Assembly (NCBI GenBank): GCA_004794655.1
Contig: SMMW01000521.1
Location: 2,513,001-2,577,000, forward strand
DNA: 64,000 bases
Source of the DNA: Marisa cornuarietis
Lineage: Eukaryota > Mollusca > Gastropoda > Architaenioglossa > Ampullariidae
Direction of reading: 5' to 3'
Positions within the stretch are counted from its first letter, which is position 1. Each line of letters opens with the position of its first letter. Of this stretch, positions 27,001 to 35,959 are shown in pieces. A model generated the notes under the pieces. It was not told where the DNA came from. It made no database searches and saw nothing but the letters and a program-made list of their open reading frames with translations. Position numbers and translations under genes: made by a program.

Positions 27001-28218
27001 ATTGCGTGAGAAAGCTGAGAATAGATCACGCGTGACAGAAATATGCAGTGATCATCAGGCTAGGCAAACTCATCAACATGTAAATCAAAGAGAGGAAAAA
27101 GCAAAGAACCCAGCAGAACCTAAACTATCAAGTACAGGCAATGAAGAATCCCAGGACTTATCAGGTAAAGAATGACTTCACCTCATTTGAAATAGTATGA
27201 ATATCAACAACATGTAAGAGACAAATCAAAATACTAGCGATTTGTTTAAATTATAAAGAAAACGAAACTAAATTAAAATAAAATTTAATAAAATTAATAT
27301 GAGTAATCAAAGTTAAAGTTATTCTGCAAAAAGTGAAACCTATTAAGATGTTATTCATATTTTTTGGTCTTATAAGCTGTATGAAGCAGAGCAATTTTAC
27401 TGGGTGCTGCTGTGAGGAAACAATAAATATCAAGGCCAGGTTAAGTTCAGCTTAAAATGTTTAGAATTAATATAAAACGAGAATAATTACTAAAAAGTAA
27501 AATGTACGAATTTTTTTAACTGGGTCGACAAACTTTCCGTATGTCTCAACCTGTGTGTCGCTTTTCTTGCCTCTAAAGAAGAACATGAAAACAGTTTCTT
27601 GTATTTTTTTAGCATTTCATAAAAATACTCTAATGTTCAATTGATTTAGACAGAGCAAGAATTGAAAAATACATTTCATAGTATGCACCCAAAACAAAGA
27701 AAAGTAACACCGTATTCTGATTTGTTTATTATACTCTGTCAAAATTCTTATTATCAGCCACTAGTTTTATGAATATCACAGAAGCGGCGACGAATTCAGG
27801 CTTTGGTGTATATCATACAGTTAGAAGGGCTGCTATGTTTGGAACAAATGGTTTCGACACAAGGGTGAGAGTTTTTTGCAAGTAAAGTTTTACTCTAAAT
27901 TCATTCACCACTTCTCATGATATTATATCTAATACATGAATTTACTGTACAACGTTTATGTTGTTTTATATGCACCAATCAGTATCATTTTATGTTATTT
28001 GTTAACTTTGATTATCGAATATGTTTTCCTAACTGTTAACGAAGTAGAAGAAAAAGTACAATATTGGAAACCAATACTAGTCTTATTCACCTATGTTTCA
28101 ACAGGCGACCGACATCGCAGTGGTTTCAGAAGACGAATATAATGTCTTACGCTTCCAAAAGGATCGACTTGGACAAGATGATCATGCGGCTACCTACAGC
28201 CATCTTGACCTAAAATAA
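20937..28218 (+). CDS. IgR-2: Ig-superfamily transmembrane receptor (10 exons)
   Basis: Predicted 594-aa receptor. Exons: 20937-21009, 21264-21584, 22371-22507, 22871-23045, 23386-23640, 24174-24443, 25096-25200, 26937-27164, 27758-27864, 28105-28218. All introns are GT-AG and in phase. Layout: signal peptide (1-24), D1 (to 131), split D2 (to 235), D3 with GSPPAQIEWDG and FTCRMKWG (to 320), D4 with DVYPSAKFHW and many N-glycosylation sequons (to 410), transmembrane segment followed by KRRN (to 445), 149-aa tail. Tail tyrosines are GYSG, DEYVTL, GVYHTV, DEYNVLRF and TYSHL. The last three exons correspond to IgR-1 T1, T4 and T5, and the T2/T3 type is absent. The final exon is 114 nt, as in IgR-1. 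It lies 1.9 kb downstream of IgR-1 in the same direction, so it is a tandem paralogue. Confidence 0.87.
24645..25030 (-). repeat. Interspersed repeat R1, copy D (partial, inverted)
   Basis: Reverse complement of the 3' part of copies A and C: the blocks around gaccgggagctttgaaaatt and ttaacctacagtaaagataa match them. It lies in the D4-to-transmembrane intron of IgR-2. Confidence 0.6.
26040..26290 (+). mobile_element. Possible retroelement 5'-region remnant
   Basis: A GC-richer island in the IgR-2 intron before the tail exons, with a string (cactcgggtaacctgccggtcccaagcccgg, split by the reader at will) that looks like repeated untranslated LINE sequence. No protein domain is visible and no second copy lies in this window, so the class is a guess. 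Confidence 0.25.
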
Positions 28219-29400
28219 ATATATGTATTCTTGACGAGGCTTGTCGTGAGACTTTAATTTCCTTTACGGTTCTCATGGTGTCTATATAACTTATGAACGG
28301 AGCAAAATTAGTGACAAGGGTAATATTTTTTTCTAAAACACAAATGAGAAGGATGGCTGTGGAACATACTATCAATTCGATTTCATATATGTTTTGAGTG
28401 TTCCGTAAGTTTTTGCGCTTATGCATTTGCATTGTGAACCTTTTTTCGTGTAAACAATTTTTAGACTTAATAAAAAAAATTAGCTGGCAAATTTTTCGAC
28501 AACAACTGTGTAGATCGTTTATATTTGAAATTCTTATTGATAATGTGATTATTATGATTTGTGTCTTCAATGGTCCTAATTCATTTCAGAAGCTACTGCA
28601 ATTTTAGAACATAAATATATATTAATATAAAATAAACGCCTATGAAGCTTCAAGTCGCCATTATTTTGTTTTCACTATTTTTTATTATCTGACAGCAGCT
28701 TTTTAGAACCTTGGATTATAATATCGTTTGTGTTAAATACAAAGGCAACTTCTCTTACTGATGTACTACACCACCATACAAGTATTTCTCCTTTTTCGTA
28801 ATACTGGCATTAAACAAACATTTCTAATTTTATATTTAAAAATTGGCGTGAAGAGTGTTAGTTCGTTATAACTCCAAATACTCATCTTTTACTATCATCA
28901 GGAATCTAAAAACACTCCAAAACGCTCATAATGAAGAAAATAAAGGGAGACAACATTTTGTAGGTAATATGGTGGCCAAGAAAAACAAATTAAACATATG
29001 ACTTCAGAAGCATAGCCCTCTAATAATTAGATTCTTATGTAGACTTCGCTCCTTGAAGACCTTAGTAACTTGTGTATTGACCATATTCACGCGTAACTTT
29101 TCAGTTGGTTTTTTTCCAAAACGAGGCCTTGTATTCCTCATAAAATGCCTGATAGCTTTTTGCACAGGCACTGCTGTGTGGGGTTCTGTATATGTAATGA
29201 CAGATATACGAATTATGTTCATCAGACTTTCATTTCTTTCGTTTCCAAGTACTGAAAAGCATCGAAAGCTTGAACGTTAAAAAATTGGGGACACAATTAA
29301 ACATTTTAAACGTATGTAATGAGTATGGTAGGACTGTTTAGTTTTCAGTTTATGTTAACATAACTATAATGACAATACGCACAAGTATAGTTGACTCTCT
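28219..29400. other. IgR-2 3' UTR and intergenic DNA
   Basis: AT-rich. An AATAAA at 28631-28636, about 415 nt after the stop, is a plausible polyadenylation site for IgR-2. I see no gene. Confidence 0.5.
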
Positions 29401-29404
29401 CTAC

Positions 29405-29600
29405 AAGAAGAGGTAAACAGCTGCAAATGCTTTAAATACCCCATCGGGATCACAACAGCAACAGCAGCAATGGCTAGGCGAGATAGAATGTAGCATAGCC
29501 ATAAGATAATATTCACAAGCATGTACAGGCTGTACAAATCCCTGGTAGTGGCGATCCTTCTCTACGGATGGATCAATTTTCCTAATAGCATTATCTATGC
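29405..29600 (+). mobile_element. LINE C-terminal fragment, left part
   Basis: The + strand encodes TTATAAMARRDRM, then after a stop MYRLYKSLVVAILLYGW. These blocks are typical of the region after the reverse-transcriptase domain of a common LINE. The fragment ends where the oppositely oriented LINE begins. Confidence 0.65.
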
Positions 29601-29614
29601 ATATTAACATTTCT

Positions 29615-32600
29615 TTATGTTTTTTTAAATGTACTCATTTCATTTCTGTGTTTGAATACTTGGTACAAGTATATTGAGATTTGTTTCACAGTAGTTTCCG
29701 AATTATCTGTAAAGACTTGCGTGATTCCGTCTCTGCCCTGTTTATATGGTGTAGATTTTAAAACATCAACTTCCATTCTATAGCTGTTATAGGCTGGGCA
29801 GTCAAACAACACGTGCCCTTCATCTTCAATCTCATGCTTGCATCGGGGGCAGTTTAACAGACTGGGTGATACATCACTTTTATAGCGATATCGATGTACA
29901 TTGATGGGTGATATTCGGAATCTTAACTTAATATATGTTTCTCTGAAACAGCGTATTCTGAGTATATTTAAATATCTCTCAGATTGTACGTAGCTCTTAA
30001 AACTAGAATACAGCTCAAGTCTTTCACTATTGCATATATCATTGTGCCATTCTTGTTGGAAACAGTCTATAAGTCTTTGTCTATAGGTTCTTAAGAACAT
30101 GTTTTTGTTGCCAACACCTTGCTGAAGGCAAACAAATCCAAAGCCATTGATACAAAGAAGTTCTTTTATAAAGAAAGCCCAAGTACGTTTACCGTTTTCT
30201 TGTAAATAATATAGCATATTATATGCTTTTCTGGGGAATCTAGTGTCGTTCATATGAATGAGTCGAAGCCAGTATGTAATACATCTAATTTTTGTAGTCA
30301 CCACTATTGGATAACGCCCTAGGTCACCATAGATCATTTTGTTTGGTGTTTGAAAACCTACATTTAGGAAGCGTTTGCAGCTGAACATTTGTACCTTCTC
30401 AATGGTCTCATATGTTTGAAAACCCCAAATTTCCGACCCGTAGGTAAGTATCGGTACAGACTGGGAATCGAACACCTTAAAAAATACGCTTCTTGGTATA
30501 TCTCCAAGTTTCCATAAACATTTTAATAGCTGGCAGGATCTGATTTTGGCCTTAGCTGCAAGATCATCGACAGCTATGGAGAGGGAGAGTTTAGTTGTGA
30601 AACAGAGACCTAGATACTTATACATGTTAACAACCTCTATTCTTTCTGTGCCATAATACCAACATTCCTTTGATGCTAGACATCCTCCTTTCCTAAACAC
30701 GATGACTTTGGTTTTTCCGAGGTTCACATTCATTCCAAAACCATCAGCATAATTTTTTAAAATATCAAGCTGCTTTTGGAGGCCAGCAACAGAATATGAT
30801 GCCAATACAACATCATCCGCAAAGAGCAGTAGGAATATCTGTATTATATCTGGGACTAGTTGGATGCCATGAATACCATTCTGGGACACGTCTACAGCTA
30901 ACTGATTTATAAAAAACGTAAAGAGAATGGCTGACAAAATGCATCCTTGCCTTACTCTGGTCGGACAATTAAAATACTCTGTGTGTCCGTTACTACACCT
31001 TACACAGGCTTTGATATTCTGGTACATACTTTGTAAAATGGTGAGCATCTTGCCTCCAACTCCCAGGTTATGTAGAACATGCCATAGTTTGTTTCTATCA
31101 ACAATATCGAATGCCTTTCTAAAATCTACGAAACATATGTACACCTTACCCGATCGTTTGAGTAAATAGCGTTGTATGATAGCACACAGTATGAAAACAT
31201 TATCTGTGGTGGAATGTCCTTCCCTAAAACCACTCTGCTCCTCAGCTATCTTACTATTTTCCTCTGACCATCTTGTTAGTCTCAAGTTCAGGATATATGC
31301 AAACATTTTACTTACTGTGCTAGTTAGCGATATCCCTCTATAATTGTCCGGGCAATCTCGGTTCCCTGTTTTGAATAATGGGACAATTGTCGCGCCACTC
31401 CAGGCTTTAGGGTATTCCCCGTTGTCAAAAATTTTGTTAAATAAAGTTACTAGGTACCTTAGTATATGATCCCGACAGGCCTTTAACATTTCTGCAAGTA
31501 TTTCATCAGGCCCGGGAGCCTTATTTAGTTTTAGATGATTTATAGCTTTTATCACTTCTTCCGTGGTTATTGGTTGATCTAGGTCATCAATCCCTGCTGA
31601 GCATATTTCACTTTCCTGTTCCTCACTATCCCACCTACCATCTACTATGTCACCTTGAAAAACATTTTTAAAGTGTTCATACCATGTTCTATTGTCTATA
31701 GTACATTCCGGGTTGGACTGTCTGCAGATTGCTTTTACTTCTTTCCAAAAAGCTTGTGGGTTGCCAGTGTTGGTGGAAAGCTTTCCCAGCCGATAACTAT
31801 TAAATTGCTTTCGTTTTCCTTGTATAAGGTTTCGATACCGACTCCTGCTTTCTACGTATTTTTGTCTGTCGTTACTGTTAGCCGTACGTCTAAATTTCCT
31901 TAGACACCTTTTCGTTTCACGTTTAGCTTGTACACAATCTAGATCAAACCACCTGCTCTTTCTCTGCCCCGTCCAGATTTTCCGCCTCATACAATGGGCC
32001 GCGTTTAGAATGCCAGCATTAAAAAGTTCTATTGACTGTTCCACAGAAACGTCTAGCATATCGAAAGCGTCACTTAATTTCTTGCCGACTTTTTCGGTTT
32101 TCATATTGGACATAAAAGACTGGCATTTATTATTATCCCAGATAATTTTCTCTACAATTACTGGTTCTGTCTCTGCTATCACTATGTCTCGGTCTAAGGT
32201 CAGCTGCAAGGGGAGATGTTTCGATTCGAATCGCTCCGCTACCTCTAGACTAAACTGACCATGCCTAAATTCTCTAGAGCAAATGAAATAATCAATTGTG
32301 CTACTGCCCATAGTGCTTATGTAAGTATATCGGCCCTTTTCATCTCCTGTGCAGGTACCATTCAAGATCGTTAAATCACAGGTATTACAAAATTGTAGTA
32401 GCAACCTCCCAAAAGGTAAAACAGTCTTATCTTCAGATTCTCGATGTTCGTACAAATCTGAACGAACAGCGATCTCTATATCAACTTCATTATCAAATAA
32501 TGCTGAATTATAGTTTCCCGTTCTAGCATTAAAATCGCCTCCCAGTAGGTACCAACAGTGTTGCTTAAGATTTCGGATACAATCTAGAACGCACTGTTCA

Positions 32601-33091
32601 ATAAGGCATATATTCGACTTGACCTGAACATGTCTCTGGTTATAGTAGTGCGAATCATACGGTGGCACATAAGCGCCACAAAATACAACATCTCTATCAC
32701 TACCAAAAGCTACTTTATCAAATTTCAATAAAACCAGATTGTCAACCGTACATTGCAGTCTATGTACAAACTCAGCAAATACATTTTTAACTAAAACAAG
32801 GATACCTCCAGAGGCTCTTCCCTGCGATGTAAGTCTAGAGGCGGGACTGAAGTGTTGTTCGAAGTTAGAGAAGCACTCCAGTCTACTGCTAAATTCAAGA
32901 AATGTCTCTGTAAAACACACAATATCAAACCTGTTGATGTATTGTATAAAGTCAGGATCATTTATTTTCGTGAGCAGACCTTCTATGTTCCAGTTCAAGA
33001 TGTGAGCTATTTTCACGGGTGAGTCCCGTGCTGTGTCCTGTTGACCATTAGCACGGACACCCGGTGCTGCGGCCTCGCGTCGCGTAGTCAC
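29615..33091 (-). CDS. LINE ORF2: AP endonuclease plus reverse transcriptase, 1158 codons, uninterrupted
   Basis: The N-terminal part carries AP-endonuclease motifs: NWNIEG (residue ~33), TET, GGDFNARTG (~183), STIDYF and SKHLPL, where the usual Asp of the S-D-H motif is Lys. The middle carries reverse-transcriptase blocks: NKAPGPDEI, NYRGISLTST, EEQSGFREGHSTTDN, FVDFRKAFDIVD, RQGCILSAILF and the catalytic FADD (757-760), then GKTKVIVF and YKYLGL. The C-terminus has a CPRC...H...C zinc-knuckle-like pattern (~1080-1095). The product would nick and prime at target DNA and copy its own RNA. The absence of stops over 3.4 kb points to recent insertion. The start codon is the first ATG in frame. 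The clade is uncertain; I-group or Jockey-group is likely. Confidence 0.9.
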   Translation of the reverse strand: MTTRREAAAPGVRANGQQDTARDSPVKIAHILNWNIEGLLTKINDPDFIQYINRFDIVCFTETFLEFSSRLECFSNFEQHFSPASRLTSQGRASGGILVLVKNVFAEFVHRLQCTVDNLVLLKFDKVAFGSDRDVVFCGAYVPPYDSHYYNQRHVQVKSNICLIEQCVLDCIRNLKQHCWYLLGGDFNARTGNYNSALFDNEVDIEIAVRSDLYEHRESEDKTVLPFGRLLLQFCNTCDLTILNGTCTGDEKGRYTYISTMGSSTIDYFICSREFRHGQFSLEVAERFESKHLPLQLTLDRDIVIAETEPVIVEKIIWDNNKCQSFMSNMKTEKVGKKLSDAFDMLDVSVEQSIELFNAGILNAAHCMRRKIWTGQRKSRWFDLDCVQAKRETKRCLRKFRRTANSNDRQKYVESRSRYRNLIQGKRKQFNSYRLGKLSTNTGNPQAFWKEVKAICRQSNPECTIDNRTWYEHFKNVFQGDIVDGRWDSEEQESEICSAGIDDLDQPITTEEVIKAINHLKLNKAPGPDEILAEMLKACRDHILRYLVTLFNKIFDNGEYPKAWSGATIVPLFKTGNRDCPDNYRGISLTSTVSKMFAYILNLRLTRWSEENSKIAEEQSGFREGHSTTDNVFILCAIIQRYLLKRSGKVYICFVDFRKAFDIVDRNKLWHVLHNLGVGGKMLTILQSMYQNIKACVRCSNGHTEYFNCPTRVRQGCILSAILFTFFINQLAVDVSQNGIHGIQLVPDIIQIFLLLFADDVVLASYSVAGLQKQLDILKNYADGFGMNVNLGKTKVIVFRKGGCLASKECWYYGTERIEVVNMYKYLGLCFTTKLSLSIAVDDLAAKAKIRSCQLLKCLWKLGDIPRSVFFKVFDSQSVPILTYGSEIWGFQTYETIEKVQMFSCKRFLNVGFQTPNKMIYGDLGRYPIVVTTKIRCITYWLRLIHMNDTRFPRKAYNMLYYLQENGKRTWAFFIKELLCINGFGFVCLQQGVGNKNMFLRTYRQRLIDCFQQEWHNDICNSERLELYSSFKSYVQSERYLNILRIRCFRETYIKLRFRISPINVHRYRYKSDVSPSLLNCPRCKHEIEDEGHVLFDCPAYNSYRMEVDVLKSTPYKQGRDGITQVFTDNSETTVKQISIYLYQVFKHRNEMSTFKKT

Positions 33092-33229
33092 TGGGTCAGT
33101 AGAGCTTGTGCTCTCCCTTGTGCTGTCTTGCCTGATCTTACGTCGAAGTCCCGCCGCCTTGCCCTGAGCGGGGGGCTCCTGTCAGCAACTGCTCTTACTC
33201 TTACTTAAAGCAGTACTTCGCGTCACACG

Positions 33230-33950
33230 ACTGTGCGATGCCCAACTTTTGGTCCACATATTGGGCAACCGGTCCTAACCCGATGTACTCTTGTTCCTGC
33301 GACGTGTTCTCGCTTGGAGTTTCTCAGTTGTTTCTATAGGGGGAGCTGCTGAATCACTGTACTTGTCGTTGGTGTTGGTGGCATTAGCCCCAGTTTCATG
33401 GGGGACATTCTCATGTGTTGTAGAAGTGGTCACACTGGTGGGTCTGCAGACTGGGTTAGTGGGACTAGGAGCAGGCGGTGGGCTGGCTGGCAGTAAGTAC
33501 TGAGACATGTAGGGGGAAAAGGGGAGGAGGGATTGACTATCTTCACAGTCATCTGTATTTTCGCGTCTGTTATAAATTTGTCACTTGTTGTAGTCGATGT
33601 CATGGCGACGGAGCTGTCGGGTGTGGTTGTCGTCGACACGATGCGTGGTTACTAGATTGTGACAAGCCGGGGACATCTGTGCGGGGCGTGGGGGCGAGCC
33701 TTGCACGTAGCTGTCAGGTGGGCACTCGCTGACATTGGCTGTCTGGCTGTTGTCGGCCCCTGTATCTCTGGTGTGTAGTGTCGTGCCCTTCCCTTTTGAG
33801 TTGTCACTGGTAGGTTTGTTTGTAGCGTTGAGGTCAGGAGGGGATTTGGCGGGTAAAGAAGCTGTCTGTAGACCGGGGTCTATCGTGGTGTAGTGGGCGT
33901 CGTCTTTGATGACATTGCTATCTCCTTGTTGACGGAAGGCTAAGCACCGG
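33230..33950 (-). pseudogene. ORF1 remnants of the LINE
   Basis: Open stretches in different frames on the - strand: about 33944-33590, rich in Thr, Asp and Pro, and 33508-33275, Pro/Thr-rich and ending in TRRRNKS. A short stretch in another frame contains GCPICGPKVGH, a possible zinc-knuckle start. The pieces do not join without frame changes, so ORF1 is probably broken or spliced in a way I cannot see. Confidence 0.45.
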
Positions 33951-33954
33951 TTCC

Positions 33955-34830
33955 CTTCCCTTTGGAGCGAGATGTATTTACCCTTTTTTAAAAAATCATA
34001 ACAAATTAACTATAAAAGGTAGAAGAACAATTTAAATTGATAATGATAGATCACCATGTGTAGAAAAGAAACATCTTTACCTTATGTTTGCTTAAAAACA
34101 CACTTTTAAAGTATTTCCATCAGAAAATGCCATGATAATTAGTAACGAGAAGAAATCCGATAGAGGTTTCAGAAGCCTAAACAAATATAACATAAGGGAA
34201 GAAACTACTAGAACACTTGGGAAATAGTCCACCATGATTCCCTCCCTTGAAATCGCAGGAAGTGAAAGATATCGTGGTGAACAAAGAGTTTTTCGATGAT
34301 CGCCATCTTGAGAAATAAAGCACGTTGTTGTGTCTCACTTTGACATGGATTTTTACTTCAACAAACGCCAAGGAGAAGAAAATAGTAAGTAATTTTACAA
34401 TTCTAATGTATATTCTAATAAAACATATGTTTATTTGGTACTTTATGTCTGTAAATATTGTGTAAATAATATTTTTTTGTTAATTTGCGGCCGGCGAATT
34501 TCTACCGTTCTCAAACGCGTACAGTCATACTCTTTCATTTGATTTTAGTACTCGAAGACAAAACCTATGTATCTTAAAATTTACAGCAAGGGAATGTTTT
34601 AAAAATGCTCTTTAAAACGGTGTATTACTGATGGTTGTCTTTACTGTAGGTTAAAAAATATAAATTTTCAAAGCTGCCGGTCGAACTTTCTACCCCGGGT
34701 ATTTGCTAGCCATTTTGTAAACAGAAAGACAGGTACCGTGGAAAAACGCAGAAAATTACTATCAAACGTAACAAACTACGTCATAAGAAGGAAATCACTC
34801 GATAGGAAAATGAATCAACAATCGAACTGA
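33955..34830 (+). repeat. Interspersed repeat R1, copy C
   Basis: The copy most similar to A, with all three R1 blocks: gatgtatttaccc, catggatttttacttcaac with gaagaaaatagtaagtaa, and gtgtattactgatggttg. Its right end runs into the L1-type ORF1 relic. Confidence 0.7.
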
Positions 34831-35650
34831 TTAATTTTTTCGGCAAAAAACCAGCGGAATGAGCATAAAAAAATTTAAAGCAATCAAACGGGTGCGAGTA
34901 ACCGTTCTGGGAAAAGGGAATGGCGGCGCGAACGTATGAACCTGACCGTGCCGTCAACGAAGAGCTATTGTTGTAGGCATCACGGGTTTGGGGACGTAAA
35001 TGCCTCGGAACTGTTTGAAGTTTACCGTTTTCATAGAATGTAAAAGTCCCTTCTTCGCGAGCATTTAGAATATTGTTCGTCTGTTGTCTCGTCAGATCAC
35101 TGGCGACTGTGATACCGGCAGCCCGAAGTTTGTCTCTAGTCGTCTTGTTACTCAGGATTCGCATTTTGTCAGTTCATCGATGAAAATGTACAATTAGGGG
35201 CCTGGGGTGGGTCTCACCAGGCTTTCTGTTTCCGAGGCGATGAGCTCGCTCAATGTCTTGCGCACACCATGATTTTTCGGCACAGAATTCGTTTAAAAGG
35301 CAAATCACTATAGAGTTACACTCAGCATAATTTTCGCCAGTCCTTTCTTTAATGCCAAACATTTTGAGGTTCTTTCGTCGAGACACAGCTTCGAGCTTGT
35401 CTATCTCCATTGTCATCTCGCCCAGTTTCTCTCTTAGCAGTTTATTTTCCTCGGTCAACACGTCTATGTGTCTCCTATTTTCACGTATCTTTGCGTTAAC
35501 CGAGTCAATACTACGTTGGAGCCCGCTGATGTTTTGCATCAGGGACTGGTAGAAGGTTTGTATTTGCTGCGAGATTTGGTGAGTGATGATGTCTCCAATA
35601 CCACGAAGTTGGCTGTCTACAGAATAGACAAAAGCGGATTGTGACTGTTC
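34781..35650 (-). pseudogene. L1-type ORF1 protein relic (coiled coil plus RNA-binding domain), one frameshift
   Basis: Begins MEQSQSAFVYSVDSQLRG and runs through a coiled coil with RENRRHIDVLTEENKLLREK. Next come NLKMFGIKERTGEN and DIERAHRLGNRKPGE, ending PRPLIVHFHR at a stop near 35174. The frame shifts and the homologous C-terminal domain continues from 35164 (RDKLRAAGITVASDLTRQQ, then AREEGTFTFYENGK). This order is typical of LINE ORF1 RNA chaperones of the Transposase_22 kind. The frameshift makes it a pseudogene. Codons before MEQ belong to the adjoining older LINE. Confidence 0.75.
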
Positions 35651-35654
35651 CATA

Positions 35655-35940
35655 CCAGGAACTTCTAATATCAACAGTCAAGTGACGTAAGCTGGTCTTC
35701 TTTGGCCATGTAACCCGGCAGGACACCTTATCGAAGACTATTCTTCAAGGCACCTTGGAGGGTGGCCGACGACGCGGTGGTCAGAGGAAGAAATGACTTA
35801 CGAACATCAAAGACTGGACTGGTCGTCCTGTACAGGACCTGCTGACTATCGCCCACAATAGACAAGAGTAGCGGGCCCTGTCAGCTGCCGCGTCTATCCA
35901 TGTGCTCCCCCCAACGCCAGGTACCAGGCAACCGACCGAC
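35655..35940 (+). mobile_element. LINE 3'-terminal fragment, right part
   Basis: The + strand, with stops, encodes RKLVFFGHVTRQDTLSKT, then ILQGTLEGGRRRGGQRKK, TNIKDWTGRPVQDLLTIAHN and SAAASIHVLPPTP. This is the C-terminal signature of a widespread LINE. A GACC(GACC)n-type tail follows. Nearly the same sequence lies at 59908-60255. Confidence 0.8.
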
Positions 35941-35959
35941 CGACCGACCGAGACCGACC

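Larger units (their letters stand above)
29610..33950 (-). mobile_element. Non-LTR retrotransposon with intact ORF2
   Basis: Element on the - strand with ORF1 remnants (about 33950-33230) followed by a full-length ORF2 (33091-29615). It lies between the two convergent receptor pairs and appears inserted in an older + strand LINE whose fragments lie at 29405-29600 and 35655-35940. I could not fix its exact ends or any target-site duplication. Confidence 0.75.
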
